Source: Candidatus Poseidoniaceae archaeon
GTDB taxonomy: Archaea > Thermoplasmatota > Poseidoniia > Poseidoniales > Poseidoniaceae
Direction of reading: 5' to 3'
Assembly (NCBI GenBank): GCA_016777125.1
Contig: JADHSC010000001.1
Span: 1-64,000 of the forward strand
Length of the DNA stretch: 64,000 nt
The translations under genes and the position numbers were made by a program. The notes below the pieces were generated by a model, which had not been told where the DNA came from, did no database searches, and saw only the letters and a list, made by a program, of their open reading frames with translations. Shown here one piece after another: positions 29,706 through 38,918 of the stretch (position 1 is the first letter of the stretch; each line of letters begins with the position of its first letter).

Positions 29706-31271
29706 ATGGTCCAAACACTTCCTTCAATTGATTCGATTCATAACGAAGAAAAAGTAAACACCATCTCAGTCAATGCTTCTGGAGACAAAGTACTGATTGG
29801 AGATTGCAAAGGATCAGTTTTACTCTATTCACTTGATGAAAAAGGCCAGCACCTTGAAAATACATTCAAATTTAGTTCAGCAATAATCGAAGTGATTTGG
29901 CACAATGAAAAGTTCCTCGTCGTTGACGAAGTCGAAGGCGTGCACATGTGCTCCCAGAACGGAGACATCGAGTGGACCTTTGATCTAGAAGCTGGAGGAG
30001 CAAAGGCCTATATCCAGCAACAAATCACTGTTCTCGACGGTCTTGGGACTCTACGTCTTCTCACATTTGATGGTAAAGAGCATGCAACAAAATATCAACA
30101 AATCATCTCGTTTGAACCTCTTCAAGATGGTTTTCTGTTGCTAACAGAACAAAGCGAAGTGAAGAAGATTAATTCATCATTTGAAGAAGTATTCTCTCGA
30201 GAACAGCGAGGCGATATTGGAGAGGACATTGTGCATTATGGCCAAGGCCTCAACTCCACTTGGTTCGTAGCAAGAGAAGGACATGCATTGGTCCCAGGTG
30301 ACGAGGAAGCCCTTGAGATTGAATTCTTTACAGGAAATGAACGCGTTTCTAGGTCTGAAATTACGGGCCGTGTTCGGGCATTCTCTTCCAAAAATGAAAT
30401 CCAATATCTTGGATTAGATAATGGAACAATCATCCACGTTTCGGATGTATACGAATTGACTGAGATACATCAATTTCCTTACGCAATACAATGTTTAGCG
30501 TTAACTGAAAAACACTTAATCGTTGGAACTTGGTTCCATATATATGGCATCAATTTAGTCTCAAGCGAAATAGATTGGACAATTGAGCATAAGGGATTCG
30601 TTGAACAAATCATGATCAACAAGAATCAAACAAAAATGCTCTTTTTTGGAGAAGATCAAAATGACTGGACAGAAGCGGAACCAGTTGGTATCTGCAGTAT
30701 CCATCAACAACCTGTTGAAGTTGATGACTCGTTTCTACAAGGTTGGTTTGAGAAAGAAGTTGTCTTTGCTGAAACAAATCCGGAAGTTGTCTATAGAAAC
30801 GTAGATGACTTTGAATCTCTTTTGTCAGAAGGAGAAAGGGAAATGCTTACGGATTCAGATCGAATTGAAGAATTTGCATTTGATGCATTATCTGATGCAT
30901 TGAATGAAATTAGTCAATCAATTGAAGACATTGATGAAGAAGAAGCCGATGATTTATTGAGCATGCTTCATGAATCGAGTGAAGTATTCATTCCACCATC
31001 AGCTCATGCAGGTGATGACCAAACCTATGTCCTTGAACAGGGAGAAGCATCGCTTATACTGACTCTTGATGCATCGAACACAAATGATCCTCAAAGCAAC
31101 ATTGTTCGCTGGTCATGGCTTGATTCAACTGGAAAGGAGATTGCTACGTCTATGAAGGTGAAGGTAAAACTTCCAATCGGTACGCATCAATTTGAACTGA
31201 GAGTTGAAGCATCAGATGGTGTCTTAACAACGGATTATGTTCGAATCACAATCCTATCCTCAGACTCATGA
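29706..31271 (+). CDS. WD40/PQQ-like beta-propeller protein with C-terminal PKD/Ig-like domain, no obvious signal peptide
   Basis: Repeated beta strands (VNTISVNASGDKVLIGDCKGSVLLYSL); C-terminal SAHAGDDQTYVLEQGEASLILTLDASNTNDPQSNIVRWSWLDSTG PKD-like. Confidence 0.6.
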   Translation: MVQTLPSIDSIHNEEKVNTISVNASGDKVLIGDCKGSVLLYSLDEKGQHLENTFKFSSAIIEVIWHNEKFLVVDEVEGVHMCSQNGDIEWTFDLEAGGAKAYIQQQITVLDGLGTLRLLTFDGKEHATKYQQIISFEPLQDGFLLLTEQSEVKKINSSFEEVFSREQRGDIGEDIVHYGQGLNSTWFVAREGHALVPGDEEALEIEFFTGNERVSRSEITGRVRAFSSKNEIQYLGLDNGTIIHVSDVYELTEIHQFPYAIQCLALTEKHLIVGTWFHIYGINLVSSEIDWTIEHKGFVEQIMINKNQTKMLFFGEDQNDWTEAEPVGICSIHQQPVEVDDSFLQGWFEKEVVFAETNPEVVYRNVDDFESLLSEGEREMLTDSDRIEEFAFDALSDALNEISQSIEDIDEEEADDLLSMLHESSEVFIPPSAHAGDDQTYVLEQGEASLILTLDASNTNDPQSNIVRWSWLDSTGKEIATSMKVKVKLPIGTHQFELRVEASDGVLTTDYVRITILSSDS

Positions 31272-31293
31272 AGGTGGAGTTGCTCGGCTTGTC

Positions 31294-32049
31294 ATGGGCG
31301 TCCAATCTCCACTGATTGAGAACTTTCTAGTCGGGCCACTTCAGATGAGATGCTCTGTTGTAACCGATGTACAAACAGGAGATACTGTGATCATCGATGG
31401 CGGTGATGAACCTCAACGTTTGATTAATTGGATAGAGAATTGTGAAGGAAACGGTCCAAATTGGTCAAACTATTCGAAAGAGAAGACACAAGTGATTCAA
31501 CGAAATGTTGTTGCTCTCTTGAATACCCATGCCCATTTTGATCATAGTGGGCATATACCCACACTCAAACAACATTATGATGTTGAGTGGTATCTTCATC
31601 CAGATGATACCTTCCTTCAAACATTGGCGAAATCTGCAGCGGTTCGATATGGAATCCATCTCCCCGAACCTGCTCTTGCCGATGTTGAGATTCAGGACGA
31701 TGAAATATTGAGACTCGGATCCATTGAATTTGAAATTCTCCATACACCAGGACATACACTCGGAGGATGTTGCCTTCGATTACTGATTGATGATGAAGCT
31801 GATCATTTGTTTGTTGGAGACACCTTATTTGCAGGGTCTGTAGGGAGAACTGACTTAGAAAACACTGGAGGTGACTTCAATGTTCTTTCAAACAGTATTC
31901 GAACAAAGTTGTGGCCATTGAATCCTGAAACAATTGTTCATCCTGGACATGGACCTCTTACTACAATCGGTCATGAGAAGATGACGAATCCATTCGTTGG
32001 CGACTCAGCAGGTGAAGGTGGAACCTTCACGTTTGGAAAATATGCTTAA
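31294..32049 (+). CDS. Metallo-beta-lactamase fold hydrolase (glyoxalase II-like)
   Basis: LLNTHAHFDHSGHIP (HxHxDH), LHTPGHTLGGCC, FVGDTLFAGSVGRTDL, VHPGHGP. ORF opens at 31237; internal Met 31294 gives less overlap. Confidence 0.9.
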   Translation: MGVQSPLIENFLVGPLQMRCSVVTDVQTGDTVIIDGGDEPQRLINWIENCEGNGPNWSNYSKEKTQVIQRNVVALLNTHAHFDHSGHIPTLKQHYDVEWYLHPDDTFLQTLAKSAAVRYGIHLPEPALADVEIQDDEILRLGSIEFEILHTPGHTLGGCCLRLLIDDEADHLFVGDTLFAGSVGRTDLENTGGDFNVLSNSIRTKLWPLNPETIVHPGHGPLTTIGHEKMTNPFVGDSAGEGGTFTFGKYA

Positions 32050-32978
32050 CCAAGCATGGCTGAAAGTGCTTCTTGGAAGACTGGCAATGCCTCTTCCCAA
32101 GTTGCTACGATTCCATAATCTGCGTGTTGGAAGATTGCAGCGTCAGCATCTTTGTTGATCGCTACGATGTACTTTGAAGAGCGCATACCTGCAAGGTGTT
32201 GAATCGCACCTGAAATTCCAACAGCAATGTAGAGATTTGGATTTACTGTCTTACCAGTTTGGCCAACTTGCATTGAATGGGGAATTTCATCCCAGGTGTC
32301 AACAGCGGCTCTTGAAGCGCCAACTGCTGCCCCGATTGTATCTGCGACTGCTTCGAGATGAGCGAAATTTGCAGGTGAACCCATACCTCTTCCTCCAGAG
32401 ATGACGATGTTTGCTTCGGATACATCGAGACGAGTACTTGCTCGTTGCATGATTTCTTGCACAGCAGTTTTGACGTCCCCTGATGCATCAACGACTGACA
32501 CATCACAAGATCCATCGTTACCTGCAGAATCGAATACATTTGCTCGTACAGTAATCACGGCATCTCCAGAAACAGAAACTGTTTGATTTGCCTTTCCAGA
32601 ATAGATTGGAGAGGTTAAGTTTGTACCATCGATTCGAATAACATCCTGAACCACTGAAATATTTCGCCGTGCTGCAAGACGTGCTGCAACGTCTTTGCTT
32701 CGTGATGTAGCAAGACAGAGTACAGTTCCTGAGGGAAGTGCACTATCGAGGGCACTTGCCCATCCACTGCTGTCGCTTCCATCAAAGACATCAGACTTTA
32801 CTGCAATGATCTTAGAAATCCCCGAAAGTGATTGAACTGAGTCCGCAATTGATGCGTCTGTACATGGAACAACAAGTATTGGCTCTCCACCAAAAGCATG
32901 CGCTGCGGTTACGAGTTCTGCGGTTGAAGGATGGATGTTTCCCTTTGATAATTCTGCTATTACAATCATATTTGTCAT
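32046..32978 (-). CDS. etfA: Electron transfer flavoprotein alpha subunit
   Basis: VISGGRGMGSPANF, VGQTGKTVNPNLYIAVGISGAIQHLAGMRSSKYIVAINKDADAAIFQHADYGIV. Confidence 0.96.
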   Translation of the reverse strand: MTNMIVIAELSKGNIHPSTAELVTAAHAFGGEPILVVPCTDASIADSVQSLSGISKIIAVKSDVFDGSDSSGWASALDSALPSGTVLCLATSRSKDVAARLAARRNISVVQDVIRIDGTNLTSPIYSGKANQTVSVSGDAVITVRANVFDSAGNDGSCDVSVVDASGDVKTAVQEIMQRASTRLDVSEANIVISGGRGMGSPANFAHLEAVADTIGAAVGASRAAVDTWDEIPHSMQVGQTGKTVNPNLYIAVGISGAIQHLAGMRSSKYIVAINKDADAAIFQHADYGIVATWEEALPVFQEALSAMLG

Positions 32979-32988
32979 ATTATTCACC

Positions 32989-33732
32989 TCATAGTACATT
33001 TGCTTCATCACGAAGAAGTTGCGCAACTTGCGAAGCGCTGGCCCCGCCCTCGAAGGTTTTTCCTGTAGGTTTTGCAGGAGGCATTGAGTGAGAAGCGATA
33101 TTGATTGAAGATGTTGGAGCTGTAGCGCTCATGAGTTCCACTTTTGCTTTCTTAGCCATCATGATTCCCTTGACGTTTGGCTTGCGGACTTTGAAATCCC
33201 CTTTATCACACGAAATGACTGCTGGCAAAGCGACATTGATTTTTGCAACCCCTGATTCAACTGGCATTGATACAACCACGGAATCTGAAAATTCTGCCCC
33301 AATAACGTTGGAAGCATTTCCCCAGCCGAGTCTTTCGGCAAGACCAGGCCCTGTAGATCCAGCTCCAGTATCGGCTGCAGACTTTCCGCAGTAGACGACA
33401 GTAGCTCCCAATCCTTGAATTGTTTCTGAAAGAATGCTTTGAAGAGCATTAGAATCAAGATAAGACCAAGAATCATCCCAGACTCGTACGATATTGTCCA
33501 CACCGATTGCCTTTGCGTCCTTGAGAATCTTCTCAGAAACTGGTCCGCCGACTGTAAGTGCTGTTACAGTGCCATCAGTCGCTTCCTTGTGGCGAATTGC
33601 AGTTTCAATTGCGAACTCATCATATGGACTCATGACCATTTTGACGGATGAGAGGTCAACACGGTCCCCTTGGACCACAATTTTTGCATTGGTATCAGGT
33701 ACTTGCTTGACTAAAACAACGATTGTAGGCAT
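32989..33732 (-). CDS. etfB: Electron transfer flavoprotein beta subunit
   Basis: MPTIVVLVKQVPDTNAKIVV...SPYDEFAIETAIRHKE; CGKSAADTGAGSTGPGLAERLGW; Met at 33732 preferred. Confidence 0.95.
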   Translation of the reverse strand: MPTIVVLVKQVPDTNAKIVVQGDRVDLSSVKMVMSPYDEFAIETAIRHKEATDGTVTALTVGGPVSEKILKDAKAIGVDNIVRVWDDSWSYLDSNALQSILSETIQGLGATVVYCGKSAADTGAGSTGPGLAERLGWGNASNVIGAEFSDSVVVSMPVESGVAKINVALPAVISCDKGDFKVRKPNVKGIMMAKKAKVELMSATAPTSSINIASHSMPPAKPTGKTFEGGASASQVAQLLRDEANVL

Positions 33733-33854
33733 CTGTATCATTCCTCGGAATGAGGCTCGATTCATGAAGATTGGCTTTGCGCCGTTTGTAATTTTGGAAC
33801 AGAAATCAAAAGGACAGGAATCTTTAGAAGCCGTCTGTATTAAGGCCAACTTCC

Positions 33855-34685
33855 ATGTCAGATGAACGAGTATTTCCCGGACCCTCGCCCGCCCAAGCAG
33901 ACACACTCAATGCTTGGAGAGAATTGTTTGAATCCAAACACAGTGAGGACTTCACTTCGTTAAAAGGAACCGATTGTCTTGAGCAACCAATCTTCCCATT
34001 TGAAGTCGATTACAGAGATATTGATCGCAATGATGTCCTAAGCCTATACTTCAACGAAATTCCAGAGAAAACAATCGAACTCGCAAACGAAGTTCTTCGC
34101 ACAATGGTCGCTGAATACGAAGTAAGTGATATTCGATGTATTCTCCGGCCCCTATGCCTCCCTCCTGAGCGTACGAAGAGTATTTCCTCTCTACGAATGA
34201 GAAACAGAGGTACAATTGTCAGTACCGTCGTGCGAATAAAGGATGTTGGACCTCGCTTGGGCTATTTACAAGAAGCGCTTTATGAGTGTGCTCGCTGTGA
34301 ATACAGAGAGACCGTTAAACAGAAAATAGCTCGTGAGAGAATGCGTCCTGAAGGACCTTGTCAAGATTGCTTCGATAAGGCAATGAAAACCTTCGAAGGT
34401 AAAATTCCCTATGTGGTCTATGAACGCCTGAAATCTTCTATGAAACTTACGGCTGAGGGTTCATTTTACAAAGACATTCAATATTTATCTGTTTCAGATA
34501 TTGATGATTCATCTGCACAACCGATTTGGGTTGTTATAGACGACGAGTACGTAGATACTTACAAGATAGGGGATACAGTGAGAATCAATGGTGTTGTCCA
34601 GATAGATCCTGTCCCTGATAGAAACTTCATGAAAGATACTCGACGTATTCTTCAAATTCATGCGTTCAGTATTGAAAGCCTGTGA
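33855..34685 (+). CDS. Stand-alone MCM N-terminal-like domain protein (no AAA+ module)
   Basis: MRNRGTIVSTVVRIKDVGPRLGYLQEALYECARCEYRETV...GPCQDC...YKDIQYLSV...IWVVIDDEYVDTYKIGDTVRINGVVQ matches the MCM N-terminal OB/zinc-ribbon pattern; ORF ends without Walker motifs. Confidence 0.7.
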   Translation: MSDERVFPGPSPAQADTLNAWRELFESKHSEDFTSLKGTDCLEQPIFPFEVDYRDIDRNDVLSLYFNEIPEKTIELANEVLRTMVAEYEVSDIRCILRPLCLPPERTKSISSLRMRNRGTIVSTVVRIKDVGPRLGYLQEALYECARCEYRETVKQKIARERMRPEGPCQDCFDKAMKTFEGKIPYVVYERLKSSMKLTAEGSFYKDIQYLSVSDIDDSSAQPIWVVIDDEYVDTYKIGDTVRINGVVQIDPVPDRNFMKDTRRILQIHAFSIESL

Positions 34686-34692
34686 AATTATT

Positions 34693-35841
34693 TCAAGAGG
34701 TAATGCTTAGCATTGTCTCGTAAGATTCAGGGTGCTCTTCAAAGTGCTGGGCAATTGAAATCAATCCGTTTGCAACACCTTCTGCAACACCCATTTTCGC
34801 ATCAAAAGGATGGAGTGTGCCATCTTTTACTGCCTGCTTGAATTGTTCAAGGTCATCCCAATTACTCGGTTCTCCAAATTTAGGATTTGGAGTGACGGTG
34901 ATTGATCCAAATTCTGGTAGAACAACATGTTCTGCGAGTTCGTAAACTGGTGAATGATCATCGGCAGGATCGAGGTAAGCCTTCTTCATTTTCTTTTGAA
35001 CGAGTTGGAGTGTATCATGAAGTAAGAGGGCCCCGTTAGGATCGGATTTGCTCATCTTATGATCAAAGGAATCCATTCGAACACCTGAAGCCTTCAATGA
35101 AGAAAGAATAGGGGTATGGAGACATGTTGCCTTCTTCCAGTTCCATTTTGAAGCCATATCTCTCATGAACATGTGGGCCTTTCGTTGATCCATTCCGCCA
35201 AGAGCGACATCAATTTCAAGTTCAAAAATATCTGCAGCCTGCATGGCAGGATAATAGAATTTAGACAAATCATGATCTGATGAACCTTCATCACGTCCCA
35301 TGATGGTGAATGTTTTTCGAACCATTGGCAAAGTTGCCCCCTTCGAACATCGAAGTACTCTTGCCCAATAATCCCCAGAATCCATGAGCGTACTCGCCCA
35401 AACAAATCGAAGTTGCCCAGGGCCTTCTCCTTCCTCTGGATAATCAAGAAGGGCACGGAAGGTTTCTTCCATGTACACACCAGTCTTCTGGATGTCCTCC
35501 ATCTGACCACCGAATTTGTCATTGACCCATGCGTGCCAATCCGCTAGGAAAATCAAGACGTTTGCCTTCGCCTCAAGCATACGCTTTAGTTGAAGCGAGA
35601 GAACCTTCCATCCAATGTGAGCTTTCCCACTCGGTTCAAAACCGACGTAACATCGAATCACTCCATCCCCAGACATTGAGGTCTCATCAGCGAGACAATC
35701 GACAAGGTGGTTGATTCCAACGCATTCTTCAACATCCGAAACCATTAGACTAAGACGCTTACGTTGTTCTTCGTTTAGTTCCTTAATACGTTCATATCTT
35801 TCCTCAAAGGGAGATAGGAGCGTATCGACGTCCATGTCCAC
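34693..35841 (-). CDS. tyrS: Tyrosyl-tRNA synthetase (archaeal/eukaryotic type)
   Basis: YVGFEPSGKAHIGW (HIGH-like), LADWHAWVNDKFGG, ALGGMDQRKAHMFMRD, KMSKSDPNGALLLHD. Confidence 0.93.
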   Translation of the reverse strand: MDMDVDTLLSPFEERYERIKELNEEQRKRLSLMVSDVEECVGINHLVDCLADETSMSGDGVIRCYVGFEPSGKAHIGWKVLSLQLKRMLEAKANVLIFLADWHAWVNDKFGGQMEDIQKTGVYMEETFRALLDYPEEGEGPGQLRFVWASTLMDSGDYWARVLRCSKGATLPMVRKTFTIMGRDEGSSDHDLSKFYYPAMQAADIFELEIDVALGGMDQRKAHMFMRDMASKWNWKKATCLHTPILSSLKASGVRMDSFDHKMSKSDPNGALLLHDTLQLVQKKMKKAYLDPADDHSPVYELAEHVVLPEFGSITVTPNPKFGEPSNWDDLEQFKQAVKDGTLHPFDAKMGVAEGVANGLISIAQHFEEHPESYETMLSITS

Positions 35842-35844
35842 ACC

Positions 35845-36369
35845 TCAAACAAGGTCTGTGAGTTTCTTCACTTTACCTTCTGATGGAGGAGTTCCTGCTT
35901 CAATTAGCGCTTCGATTTCAGCAATCATTGATTCTGCAAGATCGATTGTTTCTTGGGTTACAGTTGTACTCATCTCGATTGATTTACGAATCATTTTGAT
36001 TCCAGATTTAGCCTTTGAGAATTTCTTTGCGTCTTCCTTTGCCTTATCGCCACGTTGTTTAGCAGTGTATCCGGTTGCTTGATCGAGGAATAAAGACCAC
36101 TTCTTACGACTTTCTAACGCAGATTCACGACCGCCGTCTTGAGACAAAAATGATTCAAGGTCAGACCCTTTGAGTTGTACAACGTCAACCATGAGTTTAC
36201 CTTGATCTGTGTAAGAGCCTTTGATGGACGAAAGAAGACCGAATGATGCTTCGAATTCACCTTCAGAATTTGCTTGAACATTATCGAAATGTTGTGCTGC
36301 TAACTTTGCAAGACCAGCATTTCCACCAATCGACTTTTCTAAACCACGCTTAACTACGAATCGCTCCAT
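35845..36369 (-). CDS. Uncharacterised 174-aa protein
   Basis: Clean ORF 3 bp upstream-adjacent to tyrS stop/start junction; Lys/Glu-rich C-terminal half; no family assigned with confidence. Confidence 0.6.
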   Translation of the reverse strand: MERFVVKRGLEKSIGGNAGLAKLAAQHFDNVQANSEGEFEASFGLLSSIKGSYTDQGKLMVDVVQLKGSDLESFLSQDGGRESALESRKKWSLFLDQATGYTAKQRGDKAKEDAKKFSKAKSGIKMIRKSIEMSTTVTQETIDLAESMIAEIEALIEAGTPPSEGKVKKLTDLV

Positions 36370-36458
36370 GTTAGGCCATCGACAGGTGCCTCATAAGTCT
36401 CGCGAAAGAGAAGCCACCTCATGCGGGGGGTTTTTTTGTGTTAATCCCTGCGCCAACT

Positions 36459-37646
36459 ATGCGCAAGATAGTGGCGATAGTCCTGATTGGAGTTCTCCTT
36501 CTACCATTGGCTTCTGCTTCTGAAGTCGAATTTTCTGATTTAACACCGCTTAGTTCTCAGAATCTTGCACTGAATGCCGGTGATCTTTCTCCAGATGGAA
36601 CCACTGTTCTCGTAGTGGGTTCAGATGGTTTTATTCACGGCTTTTCGGGGAATGAACCAGGGGACCGAGGAAAGGATATTTCGATAGACAGTGGTCGCAG
36701 CGCTTCTTTCAATGACATTGCATGGCATCCGAACGGTGAAACTGCACTCATAGCAGGTGATTTAGGAGCAGCCCTACGATATGTTCACTCTGACCAAACA
36801 ATTGAATCCTTAAATGGAGCAACGATTGTGAACGGAATAGAACTTACAAATGTGGAGTGGAGAGCAGGAGGTGATCTTGCTTTCTTTGGAGCACAAAATG
36901 GTAACATTTACAGTTTCAACCAAGGCGAGGGGCTCTCTGAAATAGAAGGCAGTATGAACTCGACAATTACCGATATAGCATGCCATCTTGAACAGAATAT
37001 TTGTGTTGTAACAACTCTCGAAGATGGCATAGGTGTCATCGATAGAACAAGAGAATTAACTTGGATAAGTGGAACCTCTGACCAAGCATGGATGGCGATT
37101 GATTGTCCGGAATCTACGCTCTATACTTGCACTGGATTTGCCAGTGGAAGACAATATCTTTCAATACGCATCGATATAGAGGATGCTTCGAAATCAACTG
37201 GTGATCTTGACGGAGATGGTGAAACAGAAGCGCGTCTTCTGAAAAATGGAGAGAGCGATTTCATCAAACTAAGCCGTGGGTATGATGGAACTACACTCGT
37301 CCATATGGCTCCGATGGAATCAGTTCGATACCAACCTAAATTGAATGAGATTTATCCTCACACATCTTCAGAAGAATTAACCGCATTCAATCCGACTGTT
37401 GCCGGAGATAGTATCACATTTATGTGGGAAAGGGGAGAAAACGATGGATGGATGGTCACAAGCACAGGGAAAATTGTTCAAATAACTCCTGACGAAACAA
37501 CACCAAGCTTGGGAATAATGGAAACAATGGTGTTCACTGCTGTGGCGATTTCGGTTCCTGGAGTGATAATTGGTTTGATTTACATGAATTCCCCGTTTTT
37601 ACAACGTAAATACCGTCAACTGCGAGGCTTTGATAAGAAAAAGTGA
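36459..37646 (+). CDS. Secreted/membrane-anchored beta-propeller-like protein
   Basis: Signal peptide MRKIVAIVLIGVLLLPLASASEVE; WD-like repeats; C-terminal TM (AVAISVPGVIIGLIYM). ORF opens at GTG 36438. Confidence 0.6.
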   Translation: MRKIVAIVLIGVLLLPLASASEVEFSDLTPLSSQNLALNAGDLSPDGTTVLVVGSDGFIHGFSGNEPGDRGKDISIDSGRSASFNDIAWHPNGETALIAGDLGAALRYVHSDQTIESLNGATIVNGIELTNVEWRAGGDLAFFGAQNGNIYSFNQGEGLSEIEGSMNSTITDIACHLEQNICVVTTLEDGIGVIDRTRELTWISGTSDQAWMAIDCPESTLYTCTGFASGRQYLSIRIDIEDASKSTGDLDGDGETEARLLKNGESDFIKLSRGYDGTTLVHMAPMESVRYQPKLNEIYPHTSSEELTAFNPTVAGDSITFMWERGENDGWMVTSTGKIVQITPDETTPSLGIMETMVFTAVAISVPGVIIGLIYMNSPFLQRKYRQLRGFDKKK

Positions 37647-37718
37647 TTGTTCTTATCCTCATAGAGTTCGTGCTAAAGTTCATCAATTACTTTCAACCAC
37701 GTCCCACTAGGGAACACT

Positions 37719-38894
37719 ATGGAACCATACGAAGGCTTAGACTTTTACGACATTGAGTCCTTACTTACAGAAGAAGAAATTATGATTCGCGACATGGTTC
37801 GTGATTGGGTTGATGAAGAAGTCATTCCTAAGATTGAACACGCATGTGCTGAAGGTATTTTTCTAGATGAGTGGAGAGTTGCGCTTGGAGAAATGGGCGT
37901 CCTTGGCGCTCCATTGAAGGGATATGGTTGCCCTGGACTATCCTATGTTGCATACGGACTCATCTGTCAAGAACTTGAAAGAGGAGACTCTGGACTTCGA
38001 TCCTTTGCTTCAGTTCAAGGTTCCCTCGCAATGTACCCAATCTGGGATTTTGGAAGCGAAGAACAGAAGAACAAGTACCTTCCAAAAATGGCGAGTGGAG
38101 AATACATCGGTTGTTTCGGATTGACTGAACCAGATTACGGTTCAAACCCTGGTGACATGGTCACAAAGGCAGAAGATATGGGGGACCATTACCTTCTCAA
38201 CGGAGCAAAGATGTGGATTACAAACGGGACTATTGCTGATTTGGCTGTGGTCTGGGCAAAACTTGACGGCGTTATTCGTGGATTCATTGTCGAAAAGGAC
38301 GATGAAGGTTTTTCCGCTCCAGAAATGAAAGGAAAACATTCTCTCAAGGCTTCGGTCACATCCGAACTCGTATTCCAAGATTGTAAGATACCTAAAGATC
38401 GAATGTTACCAGATGTAAAAGGCCTGAGAGGACCATTTTCATGCCTCAACAATGCCCGCTTTGGAATTTCATGGGGTGCTCTTGGCGCTGCTATGGCCTG
38501 CTTCCACAGTGCCAAGACCTACTCGATGAGTCGAATTCAGTTCGATCATCCGATTGCCTCTTACCAATTAGTGCAGAATAAACTTGCATGGATGCTTCGA
38601 GAGATTACCAAAGGCCAACTCCTTGCCTATCATCTTGGACGAAAGAAAGACGATGGTACTTGGTTCAACGAACAAATCTCGCTTGCTAAGATGAATAACG
38701 TTGACATCGCATTAGAAATTGCTCGTGTATCAAGAGACATACATGGGGCCAACGGCATTCTAGATGAATATCCAGTCATGAGACATATGGCAAATCTTGA
38801 ATCTGTCAAGACATATGAGGGAACCCATGACATCCACAATCTCATTATTGGACGCTATATCACTGGAATTCAAGCATTCACACGAACAGTCTGA
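37719..38894 (+). CDS. Acyl-CoA dehydrogenase (glutaryl-CoA dehydrogenase-like)
   Basis: FGLTEPDYGSNPGDMVTKAE, LNGAKMWITNG, QFDHPIASYQLVQNKLAWM, YEGTHDIHNLIIGRYITG. Confidence 0.93.
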   Translation: MEPYEGLDFYDIESLLTEEEIMIRDMVRDWVDEEVIPKIEHACAEGIFLDEWRVALGEMGVLGAPLKGYGCPGLSYVAYGLICQELERGDSGLRSFASVQGSLAMYPIWDFGSEEQKNKYLPKMASGEYIGCFGLTEPDYGSNPGDMVTKAEDMGDHYLLNGAKMWITNGTIADLAVVWAKLDGVIRGFIVEKDDEGFSAPEMKGKHSLKASVTSELVFQDCKIPKDRMLPDVKGLRGPFSCLNNARFGISWGALGAAMACFHSAKTYSMSRIQFDHPIASYQLVQNKLAWMLREITKGQLLAYHLGRKKDDGTWFNEQISLAKMNNVDIALEIARVSRDIHGANGILDEYPVMRHMANLESVKTYEGTHDIHNLIIGRYITGIQAFTRTV

Positions 38895-38918
38895 GTGAAC
38901 TCAAACGCTTGAAAAAGT

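Noticed and set aside
36421-36437. GCGGGGGGTTTTTTTG tract as a possible terminator
   Set aside because: Located between divergent starts (36369 minus, 36459 plus), no convincing stem; more likely promoter/leader sequence.
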